Positions 43,372 through 51,653 of a stretch of DNA of 64,000 nucleotides are shown here, in pieces. The stretch is from Palauibacter sp022826685. Its GTDB lineage: Bacteria > Gemmatimonadota > Gemmatimonadetes > Palauibacterales > Palauibacteraceae. Within the stretch, counting starts at the first letter, position 1; every line of letters begins with the position of its first letter. A program made the position numbers and the translations under genes. The stretch lies in assembly GCF_965221685.1 (NCBI RefSeq), contig NZ_OZ244907.1. One strand, written 5' to 3'. The notes beneath the pieces were generated by a model that was given only the letters and a program-made list of their open reading frames with translations, made no database searches and was not told the DNA's origin.

Positions 43372-43402
43372 CGCCCCGCCCACTCGGCGGGGCGTTTTTT
43401 TT
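43372..43402 (+). terminator. Rho-independent terminator after the cold-shock gene
   Basis: A 9-bp stem, CGCCCCGCC / GGCGGGGCG, with a five-base loop is followed by eight T. Confidence 0.95.
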
Positions 43403-43413
43403 GTCGCCGGGCT

Positions 43414-43443
43414 TTGCCAAGGGCGGCCCCCCCGCCATACATA
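43414..43443 (+). promoter_or_regulatory. Candidate polA promoter
   Basis: TTGCCA (43414-43419) and TACATA (43438-43443) are separated by 18 bp, directly after the cold-shock terminator. A start near 43450 would exclude ATG 43445 and support GTG 43502 for polA. Confidence 0.5.
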
Positions 43444-43501
43444 GATGCCATGCCGACCCTCTCCGACCGCCCGTGAACGCCGTGTGGCAGCGCCAGGCGT
43501 C

Positions 43502-46291
43502 GTGAAGCCCGCACGGGCCGCCCGTCCGTCGCTCTTCCTGCTCGATGGCTACGCGCTCATCTACCGGGCGTTCTTCGCCATGATCAACCGGCCGCTCACG
43601 ACCTCCAGCGGCGAGAATACCTCGGCCCCCTACGGCATCGCCCGCTTCCTCATGCGGCTGATCGCCGATCACGCACCCGACTATCTCGGCGTCGCGTTCG
43701 ATGCCGGCGACAGCTTCCGCACCGACATCTACCCGGAGTACAAAGCCACGCGAGAGAAGATGCCCGACGAACTCCGGGCGTCCCTCCCCCGGTGTCGGGA
43801 GGTCTTCGACGCCTTCCGGGTGCCCGTCATCGAGGCGGAAGGGTGGGAGGCGGACGACGTGATCGGAACCCTCGCGCAGAAGGCCGCGGACCGTGATCTG
43901 CGCACCGTCATCGTCTCCGGAGACAAGGACTTCCACCAGCTTGTGGACGATCGCACCGCGTTGCTCAATCCGGGCCGCGGCGGACCCGCCGGAGTGGAAC
44001 AGGTGTGGGTGACGCCGGACAACGCCGAGGAGCGGTTCGGCGTGCCGCCGGAGCACGTGACCGACTTCCTCGCGCTGCTCGGCGACTCGTCCGACAACGT
44101 CCCCGGCGTGCCCGGCATCGGGAAGAAGACCGCGCCCGCGCTCATCCGGGAGTTCGGCGACCTGGAGTCCATCCTCGCGCGAGCGGAGGAGGTCAAGGCC
44201 GCCCGGGCCCGCAACGCGCTTCTCAAGCACGCCGAGGACGCCCGGCGCTCCAGGCGGCTGGTGACGATCCGCACCGATGCGCCCGTGAGCCTCGATCTCG
44301 AGAGCCTCCGGTCACGGACGCTGGACGCCGAAAAGGCGGCGGCCGTCTTCCGCGACCTGGAGTTCCACAACCTGCTCAGGGAGCTTGAGGCTCCGGCGAC
44401 CGAGGCGGAGCGCTTCGCTCCGGAGGTGGACGTCGTGGCCGACGCCGATGGGCTGGGCGCTCTGCTGGCCGAGTGCTCGGAAGCTCCGCGCATCGGACTC
44501 TTCGTCGCGGGCAGCTCCGACGATCCGCTCGGCGCCGATCTCGTCGGCCTCGCGGTCGCCGCCTCCGACGCCCGCGCCTTCTACCTGCCCCTCGGGCACC
44601 GGGCCCCGGAGATCCAGCACGATGCGGCGGGAAACCCGACGCTCGCCTTCGATGCGGGCGAACCGGTCGGCCTGCCAGGGATGTCGTCGCCCGACATGCG
44701 GGGTCTGCGGGAACTGCTCGCCTCCGACAAACCGAAACTCGGGCACGACCTCAAGTACGCCACCCAGCTCCTGCGCCGGCACGGCGTCGAGCTGGGGGGT
44801 CTCGAGGACGACGACGCGTTCGACACGCAGATCTCCTCCTACTGCCTGGATCCGGCCCGCCGCGACCGCGCCCTCTCCACCCTCGGCCCCGACCGCCTGG
44901 GCGTCGCTCTGGAGACGGGCGACGCCATCACGGGCACCGGACGGAACCGTCTCCCCCTCGCATCGGTCGAGCCTGCGCGGGTCGCCGAGTGGGCCGGCGC
45001 CCGCGCCGCTCTGCTGCACCGCCTCGCGAAGGTCGACGAAGCCGACCTCGTGCGCACGGGCATGGGCCGCCTCTTCCGCGAGGTCGAGATGCCGCTGGTC
45101 ACCGTCCTCGCGAGCATGGAGCGGGCGGGCATCGCGATCGACCTCGACTTCTTCGGCGAGTTGCGCGCCCGCCTGCGCCGCGATCTCGACGCCGTGCGCT
45201 CGGAGATCCACAAGATCGCCGGGACCGAGGTGAACCTCCGCTCCGTGCCGCAGATGCGGGCGCTTCTCTTCGACCAGCTCGCGCTGCCCGTCCTCAAGAA
45301 GACGAAGACCGGGCCCTCCACGGACGAGTCCGTGCTCGAACAACTCGCGGCGATGGGCCACGAACTTCCACGCCTCATCCTCGAACACCGGGAACTCGAC
45401 AAGCTGGACGGCACGTACGTGAGCGTGCTCCCGCGCCTCATCGACGACGAGGGGCGCATCCACACCCGCTTCAACCAGACCGTCGCCGCGACCGGCCGAC
45501 TCTCCTCGTCGGACCCCAACCTCCAGAACATCCCGATCCGGCGGGCGCTGGGGCGCGAGATCCGGAAGGGGTTCATCGCCGCTCCCGGCCACCTGTTCAC
45601 GGGGGCGGACTACTCCCAGATCGAACTCCGCGTGCTGGCGCATCTCTCGGGGGACGAGGCGTTCGTGGAAGCGTTCCGGGCGGAGCGCGACATCCACCGG
45701 GAGACCGCGGCCCGCATCTTCGGGGTCGAGCCGGACGATGTCACGCCGACCATGCGCGAGCAGGCGAAGACGATCAACTTCGCGACCATCTACGGCCAGG
45801 GTCCGTTCGCGCTCGCCCAGCAACTCGGTATCTCACGGACGCAGGCGAGCGAGTTCATCGACGGATACTTCGAGAGGTTCGCGGGCGTCGCGACCTACCT
45901 CGAGGAGATGAAGGAACAGGCGCGCGACCGGAACTACGTCGAGACGCTGTTCGGACGCCGGCGGTACATCCCCGAGATCCGGCACAGGAACCCCGGGATC
46001 CGCGGCTACGGCGAACGCACCGCGACGAACTCCCCCATCCAGGGATCCGCGGCGGACCTCATCAAGGTGTCGATGATCCGGCTGCACGAGCGTCTGGCGG
46101 GAACCGAGGCCCGCATGCTGCTGCAGGTACACGACGAGTTGCTCATCGAGGCCCCGGAGTCCGACGTTGAAGCCATCGGCGGGATCGTGCGCGAGGAGAT
46201 GGAGGGGGCCATCGAGCTGACCGTCCCCCTGCGCGTCGATCTCGGGATCGGCCGCAGCTGGTACGACTGCAAGTTCGGGAAGGGATCGTGA
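43502..46291 (+). CDS. polA: DNA polymerase I with inactive proofreading domain
   Basis: This polymerase of about 929 residues fills gaps in replication and repair. The 5'-3' exonuclease part is intact (DGYALIYRAFF, EAEGWEADDVIG, IVSGDKDFHQLV, LLGDSSDNVPG). The polymerase has motif A GADYSQIELRVLAHLSGD, motif B with KTINFATIYGQG, and motif C LLQVHDEL. In the middle domain the 3'-5' exonuclease acids are gone: the DTE of motif I corresponds to FVA before GSSDDPLGADLVGL, and the Asp of NLKYD is Ala in DLKYA. Proofreading is therefore expected to be absent, as in Taq. GTG 43502 is preferred over ATG 43445 because of the promoter position. Confidence 0.93.
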   Translation: MKPARAARPSLFLLDGYALIYRAFFAMINRPLTTSSGENTSAPYGIARFLMRLIADHAPDYLGVAFDAGDSFRTDIYPEYKATREKMPDELRASLPRCREVFDAFRVPVIEAEGWEADDVIGTLAQKAADRDLRTVIVSGDKDFHQLVDDRTALLNPGRGGPAGVEQVWVTPDNAEERFGVPPEHVTDFLALLGDSSDNVPGVPGIGKKTAPALIREFGDLESILARAEEVKAARARNALLKHAEDARRSRRLVTIRTDAPVSLDLESLRSRTLDAEKAAAVFRDLEFHNLLRELEAPATEAERFAPEVDVVADADGLGALLAECSEAPRIGLFVAGSSDDPLGADLVGLAVAASDARAFYLPLGHRAPEIQHDAAGNPTLAFDAGEPVGLPGMSSPDMRGLRELLASDKPKLGHDLKYATQLLRRHGVELGGLEDDDAFDTQISSYCLDPARRDRALSTLGPDRLGVALETGDAITGTGRNRLPLASVEPARVAEWAGARAALLHRLAKVDEADLVRTGMGRLFREVEMPLVTVLASMERAGIAIDLDFFGELRARLRRDLDAVRSEIHKIAGTEVNLRSVPQMRALLFDQLALPVLKKTKTGPSTDESVLEQLAAMGHELPRLILEHRELDKLDGTYVSVLPRLIDDEGRIHTRFNQTVAATGRLSSSDPNLQNIPIRRALGREIRKGFIAAPGHLFTGADYSQIELRVLAHLSGDEAFVEAFRAERDIHRETAARIFGVEPDDVTPTMREQAKTINFATIYGQGPFALAQQLGISRTQASEFIDGYFERFAGVATYLEEMKEQARDRNYVETLFGRRRYIPEIRHRNPGIRGYGERTATNSPIQGSAADLIKVSMIRLHERLAGTEARMLLQVHDELLIEAPESDVEAIGGIVREEMEGAIELTVPLRVDLGIGRSWYDCKFGKGS

Positions 46292-47391
46292 ACGCAGCCC
46301 GGATCGCCCTCATCGCCTGGACCTCGTCCGCGCTCGCCTGCGCGCCGCCCGCCACGCCGGACCCTTCCGCGCTGGAAGGGCTCGCGGACCGCATGGCGGA
46401 ACTGGGCGTGCCCGGCGTCAGCGTTGCGGTCCTGGTCGACGGCGAGATCGCCTGGGCCCGCGGCTACGGGCTCGCCGACGTCGAATCGGGCCGGCCCGTG
46501 ACGCCGAACACGCTCTTCCAGGCGGCCTCCATCTCCAAGCCCGTGGCGGCCCTCGCCGCCCTCCGCCTCGTCGAATCGGGCCGGGTGGACCTCGACGGGG
46601 ACGTCAACGCCTATCTCACGAGTTGGCGGGTGCCGGACAACGCGTTCACGGAGCAGGGGCCCGTCACCCTGCGCGGGCTCCTCACGCACCGGGCCGGCCT
46701 CACCGTGTGGGGCTTCCCCGGGTACGGCCCGGACGAGGAGGCGCCGGACGGACCGGGCGTCCTCGACGGCCGCGGCAACACCGACCCCGTGCGCGTCTAC
46801 AAGGCGCCCGGCGAGAGCTGGCAATACTCCGGCGGAGGATACACGGTGATGCAGCAACTCGTGGCGGACATCCACGGCAAGGCGTTCGCCGCGGTCATGC
46901 GCGAGGAGGTTCTCGACCCGATCGGCATGTCCCGCTCGACCTACGAGCAGCCGATCCCCCCCGAGCGGCAGGACGACATCGCGACGGGCTACCGGTCCGA
47001 TGGCGAGCGCGTTCCCGGCGGGTGGCACACGTATCCCGAACAGGCGGCCGCGGGCCTGTGGACGACGCCGAGCGAACTCGCGCTCTACGCCCGGGAGGTG
47101 CAGCGTGCCTGGAAGGGCGAGTCGACCCGTGTGCTGGGAGAAGCGCTCGCTCGCGAGATGCTGACGCCCGACGAGGACGACTGGGGGCTGGGCCCGGCGA
47201 TCTCCGAGGACGGGGAACGTTTCCGGCACGGCGGCTCGAACCGGGGCTTCCGCTGCACGTTCGCCGCGTACATCGATGGGGACGACGGGGTCTTCGTGAT
47301 GACGAACTCCGACTCCGGGAGCGAGCTCGCGGCGGAGATCGCGATCACGGTCGCCCACGCATACGGCTGGTCCGGACCCCGCGCCGAATAG
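46288..47391 (+). CDS. Serine hydrolase of the beta-lactamase/penicillin-binding family, lipoprotein
   Basis: This 367-residue exported enzyme has a lipobox-like signal (SSALAC, Cys18) and the class C fold. The nucleophile motif is SISK (Ser81, Lys84), the tyrosine motif YSG begins at Tyr180, and RHGGSN is the third motif. Such proteins include D-aminopeptidases, esterases and AmpC-like enzymes. The substrate is unknown, and true beta-lactamase activity should not be assumed. GTG start; it overlaps the polA stop by four bases, so the two are coupled. A Tat-exported epimerase-like gene follows after 14 bp. Confidence 0.88.
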   Translation: MNAARIALIAWTSSALACAPPATPDPSALEGLADRMAELGVPGVSVAVLVDGEIAWARGYGLADVESGRPVTPNTLFQAASISKPVAALAALRLVESGRVDLDGDVNAYLTSWRVPDNAFTEQGPVTLRGLLTHRAGLTVWGFPGYGPDEEAPDGPGVLDGRGNTDPVRVYKAPGESWQYSGGGYTVMQQLVADIHGKAFAAVMREEVLDPIGMSRSTYEQPIPPERQDDIATGYRSDGERVPGGWHTYPEQAAAGLWTTPSELALYAREVQRAWKGESTRVLGEALAREMLTPDEDDWGLGPAISEDGERFRHGGSNRGFRCTFAAYIDGDDGVFVMTNSDSGSELAAEIAITVAHAYGWSGPRAE

Positions 47392-47405
47392 AAAGGGACA
47401 AACCG

Positions 47406-48530
47406 ATGACGAAGTGGAACCAGACCCGACGAGAGTTCGTGAAGACGTCCGCCCGCGCCGGCGGCGCCCTGGGAGTCATGGGCGCCTTCGGCTCCGCCGC
47501 CTGCGCGGGGGGGTCGGAAGGACCTCTCCGCATTCTCATCCTCGGCGGGACGCGCTTCATCGGTCCCCACCAGGTCAAGTACGCGCTCGACCGGGGCCAC
47601 GAGGTCTCGACCTTCACGCGCGGGCAGACCGAACCGCCCTTCTTCCACGACTATTTCGAGCGCGTCGAGCAACTCATCGGCGATCGCACGAGCGATCTGT
47701 CGGCGCTCGAGGGGCGAGAGTGGGACGCCGTGATCGACAACTCCGCCTCCTACCCGAGCTGGGTCGCGGCCACGGCCGAACTGCTCCGCGACCAGGTCGA
47801 CCGCTACCTCTTCGTCTCGTCCATCTCGGCCTACGCGGACTTCGCCACGGTCGGGATCGACGAGGACTACCACGTGGGGCAGCTCTCGCCGGACGAGGCG
47901 GAGGACGACGGCCAGTACGGCCCCAGGAAGGCGCGCTGCGAGGAGTACGCGCGCGACGCCTTCGGCGAGAACGCGATCATCGTGCGACCCGGGCTGATCA
48001 TCGGCCCCGGCGACAACACGGACCGCTGGACCTACTGGCCGGTGCGGGTCGACCGCGGCGGGGAGGTGCTCGCCCCCAACACCCCCGCCGATCCCGTGCA
48101 GAACGTCGACGCCCGCGACCTCTCCGAGTGGATCGTGCGTCTCGTCGAGGGCCCCGGGCACGGCGGCACGTACAACGCCACGGGCGAGGTGCAGCCGTTC
48201 GGCGAAATGCTGGAAGAGATCCGGGGCGCACTGGGCTCCGACGCGTCCTTCACTTGGGTGCCGACGGCGTTCATGCAGGAGCAGGAGGTCGCGCCGTGGA
48301 TGCACATGACGAACTGGACGCCGCCGGAGGGGCCGACGGTGGGGATGAACCAGGTCTCGGTGGCGGCCGCCGTGCAGGCCGGGCTCACCTTCCGGCCGCT
48401 CGCGGACACCGCCCGCGACACCGTCGAATGGTGGAACTCGCTCCCCGACGAGCGCCGCGCGGAACCGCGCGCCGGCCTTCCCGCCGAGTTGGAAGCCGAG
48501 GTCCTCGCCGCGTGGCACGCCAGCGCATGA
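47406..48530 (+). CDS. Tat-exported NAD-dependent epimerase-like protein
   Basis: This 374-residue protein starts with a twin-arginine signal (TRREFVKTSARAGG...GSAACAG), so it is exported folded. An extended SDR Rossmann fold follows, with GGTRFIG (near residue 47), VIDNSASY, a YGPRKARCEEY catalytic-type YxxxK motif, and VRPGLIIGPGDNTDRW. An exported cofactor-bound SDR is uncommon; most epimerases are cytoplasmic. Tat export would carry NAD(P) across. A Cys just after the signal (SAACAG) might be lipidated. Substrate is unknown. Confidence 0.82.
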   Translation: MTKWNQTRREFVKTSARAGGALGVMGAFGSAACAGGSEGPLRILILGGTRFIGPHQVKYALDRGHEVSTFTRGQTEPPFFHDYFERVEQLIGDRTSDLSALEGREWDAVIDNSASYPSWVAATAELLRDQVDRYLFVSSISAYADFATVGIDEDYHVGQLSPDEAEDDGQYGPRKARCEEYARDAFGENAIIVRPGLIIGPGDNTDRWTYWPVRVDRGGEVLAPNTPADPVQNVDARDLSEWIVRLVEGPGHGGTYNATGEVQPFGEMLEEIRGALGSDASFTWVPTAFMQEQEVAPWMHMTNWTPPEGPTVGMNQVSVAAAVQAGLTFRPLADTARDTVEWWNSLPDERRAEPRAGLPAELEAEVLAAWHASA

Positions 48531-48578
48531 GTTGCGGCTGACTCCTCACCGGGAGCCCGGAACCTTCAGCGGACGCGA

Positions 48579-49316
48579 GTGGTTAAATCCACCATGATTC
48601 CCGTGTTTTCAAAGCGTCGACACGTGTGGCTTCGGCCAATGGTGCTCGCGGTCGCCCTCGCCGCGGCGGCCGGGTGCGTCAATGAGACCGGCCCCCTGCT
48701 TCGGGAGCCTGAACCACCGCCGGCTCCGGTCGCGTCGACCACGGCGACGTATCGGGTGGTCTTCGAGTCGACGTGGAGCGCCTCGACACACCCGACGAAC
48801 TTCCCCGGCGGCGCACATCTCTCTCCGCTGATCGGCGCCGTGCACAACGGCGGCGTCACCTTCTGGGAGGCGGACGGCACCGCGACGCCGGGGATCGAGA
48901 GCATGGCCGAGACCGGTGGCACGGGTACGCTCACTGCGGAGATCCAGGCCGAAGTCCCGGGAGCCGCGCTGACGGTCATCAACGGCTCCGGGATCCGCAG
49001 CCCCGGCAGCACGACGATCCAGGCGATCACCCTTCGGGAGGACTTCCCGCTCATCACCCTCGTCACGATGATCGCTCCGAGCCCGGACTGGTTCGTGGGC
49101 GTGTCGGGACTGTCGCTGCGTGACACCGATGGAAACTGGATCGGGGAGCTCGAGGTCGTGCTCTACCCGTACGACGCGGGGACGGACAGCGGCCCCGACT
49201 ACGCCTCCGCCAACGACGACACGCAGCCGAGAGAGCCCATCCACAGCCTGCGCGGCGAGCGCCCCTTCTCCGACGAACCCATCGGCACCTTCACCTTCAC
49301 GCGCACGGACGCGTAG
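48579..49316 (+). CDS. Spondin-domain lipoprotein
   Basis: This 245-residue lipoprotein has signal peptide and lipobox (AAAAGC, Cys33). It then carries a spondin N-terminal-like domain: YRVVFESTWSASTHPTNFPGGAHLSPLIGAVHN, PDWFVGVSGLSL, and the LYPYDAGTDSG segment are all characteristic. Spondin_N domains are calcium-binding beta-sandwiches best known from animal extracellular matrix, but bacterial copies exist. The protein probably sits on the cell surface or in the periplasm. ATG 48594 is an alternative start. No partner genes are evident. Confidence 0.83.
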   Translation: MVKSTMIPVFSKRRHVWLRPMVLAVALAAAAGCVNETGPLLREPEPPPAPVASTTATYRVVFESTWSASTHPTNFPGGAHLSPLIGAVHNGGVTFWEADGTATPGIESMAETGGTGTLTAEIQAEVPGAALTVINGSGIRSPGSTTIQAITLREDFPLITLVTMIAPSPDWFVGVSGLSLRDTDGNWIGELEVVLYPYDAGTDSGPDYASANDDTQPREPIHSLRGERPFSDEPIGTFTFTRTDA

Positions 49317-49355
49317 CGAGGGGCCCGGACTTGTAGTCGGGCGCACGGCCCTCCG

Positions 49356-49742
49356 TCAGACGACGTCGTCGAGGAGGAAGAGGTCGGTGAGGAGCGCCCG
49401 CAAGTGGGATGAGGCGTTGAGGTTGTCGATGAGCTGTGAGCTGATCGTCTCCTGGGCGAGGACGATCCGCACGGCCGCGCCGGCCCGTGCGGCGTCGGCC
49501 GAGGTGACGTCGATCATGTCACGGTAGGCGCCCGCCGGTTCCAGCCCCGCCGCCGCGATCAGGCCGCCGAGGTCGTTGGCCAGCGCCCCGAGCGCCGCGT
49601 CCGTGCGGCTCAGGTACTCCCGCAACTGGCCGCCGACCTTCGAGGCTTCCTCCTGCTCGGCGCCGAGCGCGGCGTAGGAGAGGAAGAACTCGTACGCCTT
49701 TTCGAGGACCTCGATGTGAGCCTTCAGCTCCTCGCGACTCAA
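49356..49742 (-). CDS. Uncharacterised small helical protein of the molybdenum hydroxylase unit
   Basis: This 128-residue protein appears fully helical, without signal peptide, membrane segment or cysteine. I do not recognise it. Its start overlaps the stop of the cytochrome b gene by four bases, so it is translated with the upstream operon. Long Ala/Leu-rich helices (EKAYEFFLSYAALGAEQEEASKV, AALGALANDLGGLIAAAGLEP) suggest a helical bundle, perhaps an assembly chaperone or regulatory subunit for the oxidoreductase encoded before it. That role is context-based only. Confidence 0.6.
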   Translation of the reverse strand: MSREELKAHIEVLEKAYEFFLSYAALGAEQEEASKVGGQLREYLSRTDAALGALANDLGGLIAAAGLEPAGAYRDMIDVTSADAARAGAAVRIVLAQETISSQLIDNLNASSHLRALLTDLFLLDDVV

Positions 49743-50614
49743 GCGGGCACGACCCCGTCGGGATCCGCGGACGACGCGCTACCCTCGGCCAGTTCGGCCC
49801 CGGCGGGCTCCGTCCCCAGCTTCCAGAGGTCGGGGTCGTAGTGCTCGAGGTATTCCTCGCGCGTGATCCAGCCCTTGATCATCGAGCGGGTCATCCAGCG
49901 CTTCTCGGGTCGGATCGCGAAGTAGATGTGGGCGATGACCATCGTGACGAGCCCGACCCCGCACAGCCCGTGCAGGACGAACACGAGCCCCCACGTGGAG
50001 TCGGAGAGGAAGTACGGATTGCTGGCCCAGAACCAGGTGTCGACCCCGAACATCATGAGGATACCGGTGACGATGACCCCCACCGAAACGAGCGTCACCG
50101 CGTTGTGGTAGGCCCGCTGGTCGAGGGGGTACTTGCCCGAGCGCTCCTCCTTGGCCGGCTGGCGGCGGAGGAACTTCCCGATGGATTCGAACGCCTGCCT
50201 CATCTCCTTCGCCCCGGTCCACACCGACCAGAGGTCCTGCTTCGTCGTCGCGTGGATGATGTGGTAGATGATGAGGAGGGTGAGGACGATGCCGGCGATC
50301 CAGTGGATCGTGACCCAGGCGAACTGGACGCCGATCACGGGGAAGAACGCCGTGACCAGCAGGGTGAGCATCGTCGCCGCCATGAGCCAGTGGAACGTCC
50401 GCGACGCCGATGAATGGCGCTCGACGCGATCCGGGACCGGAGCCGACGGTTCCGGCACCGTCTTCTCGGCCTTGGGCGCCATGATCCAGACGTACAGGTG
50501 GTGCCCGACCACGAAGAGAAAGCCGGCGATCGCGGCAGCCCAGAGCAGATCCCAGGCGACGCCGACGAGTACCTCCTGGCCCCAGGGATTCGGAGCAGTG
50601 CGGAGAATCTCCAT
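49739..50614 (-). CDS. Membrane cytochrome b subunit of an oxidoreductase
   Basis: This 291-residue protein has about five membrane helices. Candidate heme-ligand histidines lie in VGHHLYVW, FHWLMAATM, IHWIAGIVL, IYHIIHATT, VLHGLCGVG and VIAHIYFAI. The fold resembles the cytochrome b561/formate dehydrogenase gamma class, which takes electrons from a periplasmic enzyme to quinone. It follows the FAD, molybdenum and Tat-signalled 2Fe-2S subunits on the same strand. It is the likely membrane electron acceptor for that enzyme, which would make the enzyme respiratory rather than oxidase-type. Confidence 0.8.
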   Translation of the reverse strand: MEILRTAPNPWGQEVLVGVAWDLLWAAAIAGFLFVVGHHLYVWIMAPKAEKTVPEPSAPVPDRVERHSSASRTFHWLMAATMLTLLVTAFFPVIGVQFAWVTIHWIAGIVLTLLIIYHIIHATTKQDLWSVWTGAKEMRQAFESIGKFLRRQPAKEERSGKYPLDQRAYHNAVTLVSVGVIVTGILMMFGVDTWFWASNPYFLSDSTWGLVFVLHGLCGVGLVTMVIAHIYFAIRPEKRWMTRSMIKGWITREEYLEHYDPDLWKLGTEPAGAELAEGSASSADPDGVVPA

Positions 50615-50641
50615 CCAGGAGCTATCCTTTCCGGGACGCGG

Positions 50642-51640
50642 CTAGGCTGCGTCTCCTCGCACCGCGCGCCGGACGAGATTCCGCGCGAGCGGTACCTTGT
50701 AGTCGTTGTGGCGCAGCGGCTTGAAGCCGCGCGTGGCGAGTTCGCCGGCCGCCATGCCGGTGTCGTCGTTCGCCGGCATCCCCTGAACCAGGTCCTCGAC
50801 ATCGGTCAGCCGCACCGGCGTCGGAGCCACGCCGTTGACGGCGATCCGGGCCCGCTCGATCGTGCCGTTCGACTCCACGATCGCCGCGGCCACGCTGGCC
50901 AGCGCCCAGTCCCACGATTTCCGGTCGCGGACCTTCTCCCAGTAGAAGCGCGCACCCGCCCAGTCGCCGGGGATGCGCACGTGCGTCAGGAGGTCTCCCG
51001 GCTCCAGCACGGTCATGCGCTGGATGTCGATCTCCGGGCCGACGAAGAAGTCCTCGGCCTCGTAGACGCGCTCGCCGCCCGGGTTCCGCACCATCATCTG
51101 CGCGCCGAGGGCGACCAGCGCCCCGGCCGTGTCCGCGCCGTTCACGGCCACGCAACGGCTCTGTCCGGTCACGGCGTGCTCGCGGTTCATGGAGCGGGGC
51201 GTCCCCGCGTAGCAGATGTTCCCGCCCGCGCGGTAGCACGGCCACCCGCCCCGGTAGTACCAGCAGCGGGTGTCCTGGATGAGGTTGCCGCCCAGCGTCC
51301 CCTGGTTCCGGATCTGCGGCGTCGCCACCTCGGCGGCGGCCTGGGCGAGGATTCCGAAGCGCGACCGCACCTCTTCACTCGCCGCCACGTCGCGGAGTGA
51401 AGTCATGGCGCCGATCTCGAGCCCGTCTCCGCTTACGCGGATCCCGCTCAGCTCGCTCACGGAGCCCAGCTCGACGACGACGTCGGGCCGCTTGATGCGG
51501 TCCTTGAACCAGTCCATCGAGTCGAGGCCGCCGGCCAGGACCCAGGTGTTGTCGTGGCGCTCGAGCACGTCCAGCGCCTCGTCCACGCTCGTCGGCTGGA
51601 AGAGCTCGAACGCGGGCATCATGTCGCGAATCACGGCCAT
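50642..51640 (-). CDS. FAD-binding subunit of xanthine-dehydrogenase-family enzyme
   Basis: This 332-residue medium subunit (CoxM/PaoB-like) binds FAD through VLAGGLDSMDW and a second loop near ATPQIRNQGTLGGNL. An insertion with Cys126, 135, 143 and 163 (RCWYYRGGWPCYRAGGNIC...SRC) matches the extra [4Fe-4S] cluster known in E. coli PaoB and 4-hydroxybenzoyl-CoA reductase. It follows the large subunit with a 13-bp gap. Together with the Tat-signalled small subunit it resembles the periplasmic aldehyde oxidoreductase PaoABC. Confidence 0.9.
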   Translation of the reverse strand: MAVIRDMMPAFELFQPTSVDEALDVLERHDNTWVLAGGLDSMDWFKDRIKRPDVVVELGSVSELSGIRVSGDGLEIGAMTSLRDVAASEEVRSRFGILAQAAAEVATPQIRNQGTLGGNLIQDTRCWYYRGGWPCYRAGGNICYAGTPRSMNREHAVTGQSRCVAVNGADTAGALVALGAQMMVRNPGGERVYEAEDFFVGPEIDIQRMTVLEPGDLLTHVRIPGDWAGARFYWEKVRDRKSWDWALASVAAAIVESNGTIERARIAVNGVAPTPVRLTDVEDLVQGMPANDDTGMAAGELATRGFKPLRHNDYKVPLARNLVRRAVRGDAA

Positions 51641-51653
51641 CGTCCTATCTCCC

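Noticed and set aside
46288..47391. Beta-lactamase resistance gene
   Set aside because: The SxxK, YSG and HGG motifs are shared by many esterases and peptidases, and no resistance context is present.
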